From assembly GCF_000484635.1 (NCBI RefSeq), contig NZ_AXVM01000004.1, positions 186,001-250,000 on the forward strand: DNA of 64,000 nucleotides, in the 5' to 3' direction. Shown one piece after another: positions 41,774-50,943 of this stretch. The notes under the pieces were generated by a model that did no database searches, was not told where the DNA came from, and saw only the letters and a program-made list of their open reading frames with translations. Position numbers and translations under genes: made by a program. Position 1 is the first letter of the stretch. The number at the start of each line of letters is the position of its first letter. This DNA comes from Comamonas badia DSM 17552 (GTDB lineage Bacteria; Pseudomonadota; Gammaproteobacteria; Burkholderiales; Burkholderiaceae_C).

Positions 41774-43339
41774 TCAGGAACGTTGAAATTCACCCCGGCC
41801 GAGATCGCGGCCGAAGTATTCGATCTGCATCCGGCCAGGCCCGAAGCGCACGGCGGACAGCGAGCCGCGCGGCGCGTTCTCGCCCATCAGCTCGAACACG
41901 AATTCGTCGCCGCTCCAGTGGCGCAGGGTGTAGCGCAGCGGTGTCGCGCCGATGCTCAGCTCCAGCGTGCCGCCGCCGGCGCCCAGGCTGATCTGCGCAT
42001 CGCCGTAATAGGCGTTGGTGTAGCGGCCGACGTAGCTGGCCAGCGGCTGCGGCGGCGCGGGCGGCGCGGGCGGCGTCTGGCCGGCGTGCTCGCCTTCCGG
42101 CTTGTACAGGCCGTGCATCTGCGGCTGCATGAAGGCCAGCCAGTCGCGGCTGGGCTGGCCCACGGGCGCGTCGCCCAGACCCTGTTCGCCAAACAGCAGC
42201 GCAATCGCCTCCGCCAGGCCGCGCGGTTGCGCGTTGGTGAGCACCGTGATGCCCAGGCCGGCTTCGGGCCACAGGACGAAGCTGGTGGCGGCGCCCAGGT
42301 TGAAGGCGCCGCTGTGCGACAGGCTGGCATGCCCGGTGGGATCGGGGCCAGCATTGAAGCCATAGCCATAGTGGTGGTCGCCCGGTTGCGCCGTGGTGGC
42401 CGCCTGCAGGGCCGCCGGGCTGAGCAGCGCGCGGCCCTGCCACCGGCCCTGGTCCAGCACCAGCGCCATCCAGCGCGCCATGTCGGCCACGCTGGCGCTG
42501 ACGCCGCCGGCGGGCGATTGCGCGTCGGGCTGGCGCGGCGGGTTTTGCGCTTCGTACTGTGCCGGCTCTGCGCCATAGCTGTCGTAGGTCACGCCGATCT
42601 GCACGTGGCCCCAGGCGCGATTGCCCTGCGCCGCAAAGTCGGCAAAGCGGGCGCTGGTGCGCGCCATGCCCAGCGGCTGGAATACGCTGCGTTCAGACAG
42701 CGTCGCCCAATCGGTGCCCTGAGCCCGCGCCATGACTTCGGCCGCGGCGGTCAGGCCGAAGTTGGTGTAGTTGTAGCTGCCGAAATCCTCCAGCAGCGCG
42801 CCGCGCAGGCGCTGCAGGATCTCGGTACGGCTGTAGCCCAGGTCTTCCAGGCGATCGCCCGCGTGGTCGTGCAGGCCCGAGCGGTGGGCGAACAGTTCGC
42901 CCAGCGTCAGGCGTGCGTTGAGGGCCGGGTCGGCATAGCCGAGAGCAAATTCGGGCATCAGGCGCTGGATGGGCGTGCTCCAGTCGGTGGCGCCATTCAC
43001 CGCGCTGCCCGGCATCTGCGCCGCCATCACCGTCGCTGAAATGGATTTGGAAACCGAGGCCAGCTGAAACACCGTGTCGGCGTCCACCCGCGCGGCCTCG
43101 CCCAGCTTGCGCACACCAAAGCCGCGGGCGTACACCGTCTTGCCGCGGTAAACCACGGCCACCGCCACGCCGGGCACGCCGGTGCGCGCCATCAGTTGCG
43201 GCACTACGGTATCGAGCTGCGCCGCGGCCTGCTGGACGGCGGCGGGCACGGCGGTATCGTTGCTGCCGCCGCAGCCCGCCAGCAGGCCGCAGAACAAGCC
43301 GAGCGCTGCCAGAACGCCAACAGAGCGGGGAAAGATCAT
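41774..43339 (-). CDS. Serine hydrolase, beta-lactamase/class C-like, lipoprotein
   Basis: A 521-residue exported serine hydrolase. Lipobox LLAG-C23 follows a hydrophobic signal. The catalytic motifs are S95-xx-K98 (FQLASVSKSI), Y191-T-N193 (SYNYTNFGLTA) and HSGAFNLGAAT as the third motif, in which histidine replaces the usual lysine. A proline-rich linker (TPPAPPAPPQPLAS) near residue 405 leads to a C-terminal DUF3471-like lipocalin-type domain (YVGRYTNAYYGDAQISL). Family members are D-amino-acid peptidases, esterases or penicillin-recognising hydrolases; true beta-lactamase activity is unlikely but not excluded. It is the first gene of the lipoprotein unit and faces the AraC regulator. Confidence 0.87.
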   Translation of the reverse strand: MIFPRSVGVLAALGLFCGLLAGCGGSNDTAVPAAVQQAAAQLDTVVPQLMARTGVPGVAVAVVYRGKTVYARGFGVRKLGEAARVDADTVFQLASVSKSISATVMAAQMPGSAVNGATDWSTPIQRLMPEFALGYADPALNARLTLGELFAHRSGLHDHAGDRLEDLGYSRTEILQRLRGALLEDFGSYNYTNFGLTAAAEVMARAQGTDWATLSERSVFQPLGMARTSARFADFAAQGNRAWGHVQIGVTYDSYGAEPAQYEAQNPPRQPDAQSPAGGVSASVADMARWMALVLDQGRWQGRALLSPAALQAATTAQPGDHHYGYGFNAGPDPTGHASLSHSGAFNLGAATSFVLWPEAGLGITVLTNAQPRGLAEAIALLFGEQGLGDAPVGQPSRDWLAFMQPQMHGLYKPEGEHAGQTPPAPPAPPQPLASYVGRYTNAYYGDAQISLGAGGGTLELSIGATPLRYTLRHWSGDEFVFELMGENAPRGSLSAVRFGPGRMQIEYFGRDLGRGEFQRS

Positions 43340-43585
43340 GAACGGCCTCAGTCAAAAGTGGTTGGATAGGGGCCTGGGGTCGCCGCGTGTCGTCAGCGCT
43401 TGTTCCAAGTGTTCGAGGAGACACCCGCCGCCGCGCCTGCCTGCTTTGAACTATAGGGGCTGACCACGGGCCACCGAGGCGCGATCCCTTGTCGCCGCAT
43501 CCCAGTCTTTCTCCAATCGTCCCACGGCGTAGTCAATTGTTTCTAGAATGGTTTCCGTCACGCCCACTTCACAACCAGAAAAGCC

Positions 43586-44587
43586 ATGCCCCCCGCCTCG
43601 CCCTCGGCCTGCACGCTGGAGCTGCTGTCTTCACATGACGTGGAGCCCGCGCTGCGCTACGACGTCTGGCGTGAACGCGCGCACCGCTGGGTTGATCTGG
43701 ACCCGCCGCCGCCCGACGCTCCGCTGGATGCCGAACTGCTGACGCTGCGCGACCACGGCTGCACCTTCGGCACCATGTCCTCGTCGGCGTATGCCACGCG
43801 CGCCAACCCGTGGCGGCGTACGGGAAGCGCGGACATGGTGGTGGTGTCGCTGATCCAGGCCGGCCAGGTACGCATCCGCGCGCGCACCGGCGAATCCTGG
43901 TGCATTTCCGAAGGCAGCCTGGGCCTGTACGACCTGGCGCGGCCAGCCCGCTACGAGTGGAGCGCCTCCTCGCGCGAGGCCTTTCTGGTGCTGCCCCGGG
44001 CCGATGCGCTGGTGGCTTATGGCGCCGCCCCCAACGGCCTGGCAGTGGTGCTGGAAAACTGCCCGCTGGCGCCCGCGCTGGCCAGCCAGCTCACCCTGCT
44101 GTCCAGTCAGGCACAGACCCTGGACGAACCCGCGCGCGCCGGCCTGCTGGCGGGGGCGCGGGTGCTGGCGCTGCTGGCGCTGCACCAGGCGGGCCACCCC
44201 GGCCAGGCCGATGCCATCGCCGCCGATACGCTGGCTGCCGGCCGGCGCACGGCGGCGCTGCGTTTCATGGAATCCCATGCGCACCGGGTCGATCTGGATC
44301 TGAACCTCATCGCGCTGGGCATCGGCTGCTCCCGCACGCGCCTGTGCGCCGCGTTCACCGACGAGGGCGACACCGTCATGGGCGCGCTGCGCGAAGTGCG
44401 CCTGCAGCGCGCGCGCGAGCGCATCGAGCGCGATCCCAATGCGCACCTGGGCGCCTTGTCGTGGGCCTGCGGCTTTGCCACGCAGGCCAATTTCAATCGC
44501 CTGTTCAAGACGCGCTTTGGCCTGGCGCCCAACGAATGGGGACGGCACGCCGCCACGGCGGCGCTGACCAGCGGCCACCAGCGGTGA
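43586..44587 (+). CDS. AraC family transcriptional regulator
   Basis: A 333-residue regulator. The N-terminal part (to about 200) is an AraC-binding-2/NphR-like ligand domain (SSSAYATRANPWRRTG, GQVRIRARTGESWCISEGS, YEWSASSREAFLVLPRAD). The C-terminal part has two helix-turn-helix motifs (LDLNLIALGIGCSRTRLCAAF and LSWACGFATQANFNRLFKTR followed by FGLAPNEW). It is divergent from the lipoprotein operon across 246 bp, so it may control it; no operator repeats could be picked out by eye. Confidence 0.88.
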   Translation: MPPASPSACTLELLSSHDVEPALRYDVWRERAHRWVDLDPPPPDAPLDAELLTLRDHGCTFGTMSSSAYATRANPWRRTGSADMVVVSLIQAGQVRIRARTGESWCISEGSLGLYDLARPARYEWSASSREAFLVLPRADALVAYGAAPNGLAVVLENCPLAPALASQLTLLSSQAQTLDEPARAGLLAGARVLALLALHQAGHPGQADAIAADTLAAGRRTAALRFMESHAHRVDLDLNLIALGIGCSRTRLCAAFTDEGDTVMGALREVRLQRARERIERDPNAHLGALSWACGFATQANFNRLFKTRFGLAPNEWGRHAATAALTSGHQR

Positions 44588-44659
44588 ACAGCGCGCTCGC
44601 GCGGGCCAGCAGCGGCTCGCCACGCTTCAAAGAAATTACGCCTTTAGCCCTTATGGATG

Positions 44660-44675
44660 CTGCGCAGACAGCTAT
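44660..44675 (-). repeat. Interspersed ATAGCTG-type repeat, copy 4
   Basis: On the minus strand this reads ATAGCTGTCTGCGCAG, in the 219-bp gap between the convergent AraC and acyl-CoA ligase genes. The flanking sequence (44630-44700) is distinctly AT-rich. No other structure is seen in the gap. Confidence 0.5.
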
Positions 44676-44806
44676 CAAACCAATAGTTAACAGATTCACT
44701 GCCTGCGTACGCCCGGTGGGAACCAATGCCCCACTGGCGATGGATGCTGCCCCTCCCCGGCTGGCAGCTCCCGCGACCGGGCGCGTCCCCGCTGCTGTCC
44801 GAAGGC

Positions 44807-46384
44807 TCAGCCAACATTCCTGCTTTGATCGCTCCAATAGGGTTGGCGCAGTACGCGCTTCAGGATTTTCCCGGTGGCATTGCGCGGTATGTTCGCTACC
44901 CAGTCGATGGTCTTCGGACATTTGTAGCCCGCCAGACGGCCGCGCGCGAAAGCAATCAGCGCCTCTTCGGTCAACGAACTATCCGCCTTGAGAACGACAG
45001 CCGCCTTGACGGCCTCGCCCCATTTTGGGTCCGGCACCCCGAAAACCGCCACGTCCGCCACCTCGGGATGGTCAGCCATCACACGCTCTACTTCTGCCGG
45101 ATAGACGTTTTCACCGCCAGAAACAATCATGTCCTTCAACCTGTCCTGGATATGGAGATAGCCGTCGGCATCAAGATACCCCACATCGCCGCTGTGGTAC
45201 CAACCGTCTTGCAAGGCCTGCTCGCTCGCCTCCGGACGATGCCAATAGCCTTTCATCACGGCCGGGCCTCTGATCAGGATTTCGCCGGACTGGCCCGGGG
45301 GCGCCTGTGGGCTGTCCATCCCCGCGATGCGGATTTCAAAACCAGGCAGCGGCCGTCCACACGAGCTCAAGCGTTCGGGCCGGCCCGGATCGTGATCCGA
45401 AGGCAGCAATGCAGTGCCCATGGTGCACGTTTCCGTCATGCCGAACAATTGCATCAGCACCGGGCCGAAAACATCGGTAGCTCGGCGTACCACCGTTGGA
45501 GAAATGGGTGAGCCGCCGTACGTGAGCGTCCTGAGTCCCCGGAAATCGGCCGCATCGAACTCCGGATGGCCAAGCAGCGCCTGCATCACCGCCGGAACCA
45601 CGCCCAGTCGGGTCACAGGCGCGGGATGCTGTCGCATCGCCGCGATGATCAGCGCGGGATTCGGTTCCCGCACGACGCGAGTGATGCCGCCGGTCAGCGG
45701 ACCATTGAGGCCATAGACAAGGCCGCCCGCATGAAACAGCGGCAGCGGCAGCACGCTCACGTCATCTTCCCGCCATGCACCCAGCAGCTCCGTCGCGGCG
45801 AGACTCGCGGCAGACAAAAGATTCCGATGGGTCAGCTGGGCCCCCTTGGGCAGCCCCGTCGTGCCGGACGTATAAAGCTGCAGCGCCACATCGTCGGGCG
45901 CACAGGCATGGGAAGGAGCGGTGCTGGGCTGATTCCGCACAAAATCGTCCAATGCCAGCACTTCCGCCGCCGCACCAGCCACGCCGATGATCTGGCGCAG
46001 CTTCGGGCACACCTGTTTCAACGCTTGCGCTAGGTGCACATAGTCTTCGCCCAGGAACAGAATCGGACACTCCGCATCATTCAGGATGAAAGCGATCTCT
46101 TCGACGGTCAGTCGCCAGTTGATGGGAACCATGACCATGCCCACCATCGAAGCGCCAAAGAACGCGTGGAAGAAACGGTCTGAATTTTTCCCCAGGTAGC
46201 CGACACGGTCTTCAAATGCAAGCCCCATGTCGAGCAGCGCATGGGCAACGCGATTGCATTGCTGCTCCCACTGTCGCCACGTCGTCGACCGATCCTCGAA
46301 TTGCAGGGCAATGCCGTCGGCCCTGCTCGCAGCATGCGTCCGCAGAATACCGGCGAGGGTGGATATTTCCTTTTTCTGATTCAT
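44807..46384 (-). CDS. AMP-dependent acyl-CoA synthetase/ligase
   Basis: A 525-residue adenylate-forming enzyme that converts a carboxylic acid, ATP and CoA to acyl-CoA, AMP and PPi. The motifs in order are the P-loop LQLYTSGTTGLPKGAQLTH, LPLPLFHAGG, LTYGGSPISP, QLFGMTETCTMG (A5), GWYHSGDVGYLDADGYLHIQ (A7), DRLKDMIVSGGENVYPAEVE (A8 hinge) and the catalytic lysine in PRNATGKILKR (A10). The ATG was chosen over an upstream TTG. It lies 103 bases downstream of the fused FadB-type gene and may be the end of that transcript. Substrate chain type is unknown. Confidence 0.9.
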   Translation of the reverse strand: MNQKKEISTLAGILRTHAASRADGIALQFEDRSTTWRQWEQQCNRVAHALLDMGLAFEDRVGYLGKNSDRFFHAFFGASMVGMVMVPINWRLTVEEIAFILNDAECPILFLGEDYVHLAQALKQVCPKLRQIIGVAGAAAEVLALDDFVRNQPSTAPSHACAPDDVALQLYTSGTTGLPKGAQLTHRNLLSAASLAATELLGAWREDDVSVLPLPLFHAGGLVYGLNGPLTGGITRVVREPNPALIIAAMRQHPAPVTRLGVVPAVMQALLGHPEFDAADFRGLRTLTYGGSPISPTVVRRATDVFGPVLMQLFGMTETCTMGTALLPSDHDPGRPERLSSCGRPLPGFEIRIAGMDSPQAPPGQSGEILIRGPAVMKGYWHRPEASEQALQDGWYHSGDVGYLDADGYLHIQDRLKDMIVSGGENVYPAEVERVMADHPEVADVAVFGVPDPKWGEAVKAAVVLKADSSLTEEALIAFARGRLAGYKCPKTIDWVANIPRNATGKILKRVLRQPYWSDQSRNVG

Positions 46385-46487
46385 ATCTGTTTGCTGAAAC
46401 AAAAGCTATTGGGAGAAGCGTCAAAAAACACACTGGGAAATCAGCAAGTGCAAGGTGACGGTCTTGGGGCGGCCGGATGAACGAGAT

Positions 46488-48614
46488 TCAGGCAGCGTGG
46501 TAGCGCCGCCCCTCGGCGGCCATGCGGCGCAACGCCTCAGGCACTTCGAAGCGCGGCCCATGCAGGCGGGCCAACCGATCGCAGGCCTGGACGAAGGCAG
46601 CGGCTCCCACGGTATCGATTTGCCCCAGCGCTCCACCCAGCACGGCGGGGAAGCCCCAGCCCAGGATCGAACCCACGTCGGCATCACGCGGGCTCACAAT
46701 GCCTTCGGCCACACAGCGCGCGGCCTCCAGCGACTGCGCATACATCAAGCGTTCACGCACCTCATCCACCGTGGGCTGCTGGTCGGCGACCGGAAAGAGT
46801 TCGGCGAGACCCGGCCACAGACGCCTGGCGCCCTGCGCGGGGTAATCGTAGAAGCCCTGTCCGACCTTCCTGCCCAGCCGGCCCGTTTTTTCGACCATGG
46901 CTGCCAGAACGCGATCCTGCGGCTGCTCCCGGTAGCGCGCCCCTTGATCCGCGCGCGCCTGCTTCATCGCCTTGTGGAGCAGCTCCGCGGATACCTCGTC
47001 AATCAAGGCCAGCGGCGGCATCGGCATTCCGGCAAGGCGCCCGGCATTCTCGATCAGCGCCGGATTCACACCCTCCGCGAGCATGGTCATCGCCTCGTAG
47101 GGGAACATGGCAAACGCGCGGTTGGCATAGAACGACGGGCAGTCGTTCACCACGATGGGCGTCTTGCGGATGGCCTTTGCAAAATCCAGTGCCTGCGCAA
47201 TCGTGGCCTCGGACGTGCGCGCGCCGCGAATGACCTCCAGCAGCGGCATTTTCTCGACGGGAGAAAAGAAGTGCAGTCCGACAAATTGTTCCGGCCGCAA
47301 CGAGATCTCAGCCAGGCCCGTGATCGGCAGCGTCGACGTATTGGAGGCCAGGATGGCGTCGGCATCCATCGCCGCCTCGGCACGGCGCGTCACCTCGGCT
47401 TTTACCGCCCGATCCTCGAACACCGCTTCGATCACCAGTTCGCATCCGGCCAGCTGCGCATAGTCAGTCGTCGGATGCACACGGGCAAGCCTGGTTTCGC
47501 GTCGGGCCGGATCCAGGCGGCCTTTGGCCACCTGGGCGTCCATCAGTTTCGCGCCATAAGCCTTGCCCTTCTCGGCGGCCGCCTGATCGACATCGAGCAG
47601 CACCACGTCCAGTCCAGCCTGTGCGGCGACATATGCCAGACCGGCGCCCATCATGCCGGCCCCCAGCACCGCGATGCGCTTGTAGCGGCGCACGGGGACC
47701 TCCTTCGGCCTGTCGGCCAGGCGGTTCGCTTCACCCATGGCATAAAACAGGGTGCGGATCATGTTCTTGGTGGCCATTGAAGTCGCCAAGCGGGCAAACT
47801 GGCGTTGCTCGATCTTCAACCCGGTATCGATGTCCACCTGACACCCGTCATAGATGCAGGCAAGAATGGCCTCGGGCGCCGGATACAGCCCCTGCGTCTT
47901 GGCCAGCAACCCTCCGCCCACACCAAAAAACAATTGTGTCGGGCCGGGCGTCTGCGGCGTCCCACCAGGAAACCGGAAGCCTTTCATGTCCCAGGGCTTG
48001 ACGGCGGCCTGCGCGCCTTCTGCAAGCAGCCAGGACCGAGCGCGTTGGAGCAATTGCGCCGCAGGCACCACTTCATCCACGATGCCTGCGGCAAGCGCCG
48101 CGGCCGGCGCCACCTTGCGGCCTTCGATCAGGTAGGGCAGCGCGTTCTTGATGCCGATCATGCGCGGCAGTCGCTGCGTGCCGCCAGCCGCCGGCAGCAG
48201 GCCGAGCGTGACTTCGGGCAGGCCGAGCTGAATCTTCGGATCATCGGCGACGATGCGCCGATGGCAGGCCAGGCAGATCTCCAGGCCACCGCCCAGCGCG
48301 GTCCCGTTGATCGCGGCGACAAAGGGCTTGCCCGAGCGCTCAAGCGCCCGCAGCGTGGCGCTCACCGGCCCCGATGCCTCGAACGACTCCTGTGCATTGC
48401 GGATGCCCCGGATCAGGTCAAGATCGCCGCCCGCAACGAATTCGGGCCGCGACGAAGCGACGATGACGCCCTTCACGCCAGGATCCTCGACAGCGCGCCG
48501 CACGGCGGCATCGAAGGCCGCGATGCTGGCCGCGTTCAGCACGTTCATCGGCCGATCAGCCACGTTCCAGGTCAGGGTGGCGATGCCGTCAGCGTCGGTC
48601 TTGTAATCGATCAT
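46488..48614 (-). CDS. Fused enoyl-CoA hydratase / 3-hydroxyacyl-CoA dehydrogenase (FadB/FadJ-type)
   Basis: A 708-residue bifunctional beta-oxidation enzyme. The crotonase domain (residues about 1-190) keeps both catalytic glutamates (GTALGGGLEICLACHRR, and IQLGLPEVTLGLLPAAGG). The dehydrogenase domain has the NAD motif IAVLGAGMMGAGLAYVAAQA near residue 315, ILASNTSTLPITGLA, the catalytic His in GLHFFSPVEKMPLLEVI, and VVNDCPSFYANRAF followed by a second C-terminal helical domain. Two close ATGs are possible; MIDYKTDADG has better ribosome-binding-site spacing (nine bases). It follows the thiolase gene after 20 bases. Confidence 0.92.
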   Translation of the reverse strand: MIDYKTDADGIATLTWNVADRPMNVLNAASIAAFDAAVRRAVEDPGVKGVIVASSRPEFVAGGDLDLIRGIRNAQESFEASGPVSATLRALERSGKPFVAAINGTALGGGLEICLACHRRIVADDPKIQLGLPEVTLGLLPAAGGTQRLPRMIGIKNALPYLIEGRKVAPAAALAAGIVDEVVPAAQLLQRARSWLLAEGAQAAVKPWDMKGFRFPGGTPQTPGPTQLFFGVGGGLLAKTQGLYPAPEAILACIYDGCQVDIDTGLKIEQRQFARLATSMATKNMIRTLFYAMGEANRLADRPKEVPVRRYKRIAVLGAGMMGAGLAYVAAQAGLDVVLLDVDQAAAEKGKAYGAKLMDAQVAKGRLDPARRETRLARVHPTTDYAQLAGCELVIEAVFEDRAVKAEVTRRAEAAMDADAILASNTSTLPITGLAEISLRPEQFVGLHFFSPVEKMPLLEVIRGARTSEATIAQALDFAKAIRKTPIVVNDCPSFYANRAFAMFPYEAMTMLAEGVNPALIENAGRLAGMPMPPLALIDEVSAELLHKAMKQARADQGARYREQPQDRVLAAMVEKTGRLGRKVGQGFYDYPAQGARRLWPGLAELFPVADQQPTVDEVRERLMYAQSLEAARCVAEGIVSPRDADVGSILGWGFPAVLGGALGQIDTVGAAAFVQACDRLARLHGPRFEVPEALRRMAAEGRRYHAA

Positions 48615-48634
48615 GTTCATAAGCTCCCGTTTGC

Positions 48635-49843
48635 TCACACCCGTTCAATAACCATCACAGAACCCATGCCCCCGCCGACGCACAGCGTGATCAGCCCGGT
48701 GGACAGGTCCCGGCGCTCCAGCTCATCGAGCACCGTGCCGACCAGCATGGCGCCGGTGGCCCCCAGCGGATGTCCCATCGCGATCGCACCGCCGTTCACG
48801 TTCACCTTGGCGTGCGGCAGGTCCAGCGCCTCCATGAAACGCAGCACCACGGCCGCGAAGGCTTCGTTGCACTCGAACAGGTCGATGTCGCCGGCACTCA
48901 TGCCTGCACGCTTCAAGGCTGACTCTGCCGCCGCGGCCGGGGCCGTGAGCATGATGGTGGGTTCGCTCCCCACCACGCCAAAGGAGCGCACGCGCGCACG
49001 CGGCTTGACGCCCAGCTGCCGCGCCGCGGCCTGGCTGCCGATCAGCACCGCCGAAGCCCCATCGACAATGCCCGAGGAATTGCCGGCGTGGTGCACATGA
49101 TCGATCGCCGCAAGCTGCGGATAGCGCTGCAGCGCCACGGCATCGAAGCCCATCTTCTCGCCCAGTACGGCAAAGGAGGGCTCCAGCGCCGCCAGCGACT
49201 CTGCGGTGGTGTCCTCGCGGATATGTTCGTCACGATCGAGCAGCAGCGTGCCGTGCACATCCTTGACCGGCACGATGGAACGTGCGAAACGCCCTTCGGC
49301 CCAGGCTGCGGCGGCGCGGCGCTGGCTCTCGGCGGCATAGGCATCCACATCGCGGCGGCTGTAGCCATGGAGCGTCGCAATCAGGTCGGCCGATATCCCT
49401 TGCGGCACGATACGGTTCGGCAGCGTGATCTGCGGGTCCGTTACCCAGGCGCCACCGCCTGCGAACATGGGCACCCGCGACATGCTCTCGACACCGCCTC
49501 CGATCATCAGCTCCGCCTGGCCAGCCATCACCATGGCCGAAGCGAAGTTGCAGGCTTCCAGTCCGGAGCCGCAGAAGCGATTGAGCTGGATGCCGGGCAC
49601 CTGCGAGAACCCATCGGCGGCAAACGTGGCGGCCTTGGCAATATTGGACGCCTGCTCCAGCGAAGGCTCTCCGCAGCCGAGGATCACGTCAGCGATTTGG
49701 CCGGGCACGAAACCCATACGCTCCCGCAAGGCATCCAGTACACCGGCGGCCAGCCGCGCGGCTGGCACCTCGTGCAGTCGGCCGCTCGCGCGGCCCTTGC
49801 CGCGCGGCGTGCGCACGGCGTCGAGAATGAAAGCTTCTGTCAT
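48635..49843 (-). CDS. Acetyl-CoA acetyltransferase (thiolase)
   Basis: A 402-residue thiolase that completes beta-oxidation by releasing acetyl-CoA. The nucleophile is Cys91 (LNRFCGSGLEACNFASAM); the second set is GGAIAMGHPLGATGAML (His) and LCVGGGMGSVMV (Cys). The start MTEAFILDAVRTPRGKG matches the conserved family N-terminus. It lies between the isomerase-like crotonase and the FadB-type gene, forming a typical fadA-fadB pair. Confidence 0.93.
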   Translation of the reverse strand: MTEAFILDAVRTPRGKGRASGRLHEVPAARLAAGVLDALRERMGFVPGQIADVILGCGEPSLEQASNIAKAATFAADGFSQVPGIQLNRFCGSGLEACNFASAMVMAGQAELMIGGGVESMSRVPMFAGGGAWVTDPQITLPNRIVPQGISADLIATLHGYSRRDVDAYAAESQRRAAAAWAEGRFARSIVPVKDVHGTLLLDRDEHIREDTTAESLAALEPSFAVLGEKMGFDAVALQRYPQLAAIDHVHHAGNSSGIVDGASAVLIGSQAAARQLGVKPRARVRSFGVVGSEPTIMLTAPAAAAESALKRAGMSAGDIDLFECNEAFAAVVLRFMEALDLPHAKVNVNGGAIAMGHPLGATGAMLVGTVLDELERRDLSTGLITLCVGGGMGSVMVIERV

Positions 49844-49905
49844 GGTCAGTTTCCTGGGATGGGGAAGATTCGAAAACAGGTCGGGAGCAGCTCTGAAGGG
49901 CGCTC

Positions 49906-50697
49906 TCAACGGCCGACGAACACCGGCTTGCGTCGCTGGAGAAAAGCCTGCAGCCCCTCCGCGGTGTCCGCCGTGGAGAACACCGCCGCCTGGTGCGTCG
50001 CTTCGAGCGCCATCATGGCGTCGAAGCTGCCGCCACGCAGCAGGATGTCCTTGGACAGGCGGAAGGCCTGCGTTGGGCCACTGGCGATCAGATCGGCCAG
50101 CTTGCGTGCCTCCTCGACCACGGTTCCCGCAGGCACGGCACGATTGATCAGGCGCTCTTCGGCCGCCGCCTGTCCGCTCAGGAGCCGGCCGGTGTAGATG
50201 AGTTCAGCCGCACGGTGATAGCCCAGGCGCTCAAGGAGAAAGTAATGGGCTCCCGTGTCAGGGACAAAACCGATGTTTCTGAATGGGCTCCCCAGCAGCG
50301 CATCCTCATCGGCGATACAGATATCACAGGCCAGCGCCAGACCAAGGCCGAAACCGAGCGCCGGGCCAGCGACAGCCGAAAGGGCAGGAAGAGGAAATTC
50401 CCGCAGCCGCTTGCAGAACGGGCCCACGACGTCACCAATGACCGCCATCGGATCGGCGCTGGCCATATCCACCGATGACAAATCCCAGCCGGCAGAAAAA
50501 ACCCCTGCGCCACCGCGCAGCAACAGGCAGCGCGCATCGCTGGCCTGGATTTCGTCGAGCAATGCCCCGAGGTGCTGGACGTCGGCTGCCCGAAAGCTGT
50601 TTTTCTGGGAAGAGAGGTGAATCACCACCTCGGCCACCGGACCCTTCCGGTACAGCCGGATGCCAGGTTCGGGGGTGCTGTCAGTCTGATGGGTCAT
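49906..50697 (-). CDS. Enoyl-CoA hydratase/isomerase family, isomerase-like active site
   Basis: A 263-residue crotonase-fold protein. The oxyanion segment is GPALGFGLGLALACD, lacking the first hydratase glutamate, and the second is replaced by phenylalanine (LLGSPFRNIGF). Instead there is an aspartate in IGFVPDTGAHYF (Asp147), as in PaaG-type and delta3-delta2-enoyl-CoA isomerases. It therefore probably moves a double bond or opens a ring rather than adding water. It is the first gene of the unit with thiolase, FadB-type fusion and perhaps the ligase, preceded by dyad copy 1. Confidence 0.86.
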   Translation of the reverse strand: MTHQTDSTPEPGIRLYRKGPVAEVVIHLSSQKNSFRAADVQHLGALLDEIQASDARCLLLRGGAGVFSAGWDLSSVDMASADPMAVIGDVVGPFCKRLREFPLPALSAVAGPALGFGLGLALACDICIADEDALLGSPFRNIGFVPDTGAHYFLLERLGYHRAAELIYTGRLLSGQAAAEERLINRAVPAGTVVEEARKLADLIASGPTQAFRLSKDILLRGGSFDAMMALEATHQAAVFSTADTAEGLQAFLQRRKPVFVGR

Positions 50698-50922
50698 GAA
50701 GATAAAGCCAGGTGTTGATGAAAGTTGGAGGCGTCCTGCATGGTCAATCCGCCAAGGCGACGATCCGCAGCGCTGTCCATGCTGCCGCGCACATTCGGCG
50801 GAGCGACTGATGCAACGCTGCAACCCGGTCGGCTCACTGGGAGGGTGTTGCGCCTCAGCATCCTGCCAAGCGCACGGCGCTCTCGCGGGGTTTGCTCAAG
50901 TCTGTCAGCACCGCGGCCTCGG

Positions 50923-50943
50923 AATATCGTCGCATCCGACGAA
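50923..50943. promoter_or_regulatory. TCGTCG-N4-CGACGA dyad, copy 1
   Basis: Perfect 6-bp arms at 50927-50932 and 50937-50942, in the 246-bp gap upstream of the crotonase/thiolase/FadB-type unit. Copy 2 (53857-53877) matches over 21 bases except for one central base. It is a candidate operator of the cluster's LuxR-type regulator. Confidence 0.6.

Noticed and set aside
39491-43039. Open frame of 1182 codons on the plus strand
   Set aside because: It is antisense to the large lipoprotein and serine hydrolase genes, both of which have signal peptides and good start sites.
41774-43339. Possible true beta-lactamase resistance gene
   Set aside because: It has SxxK and YxN motifs but histidine in the third motif, a proline linker and a DUF3471-like tail, which fit general serine hydrolases better.
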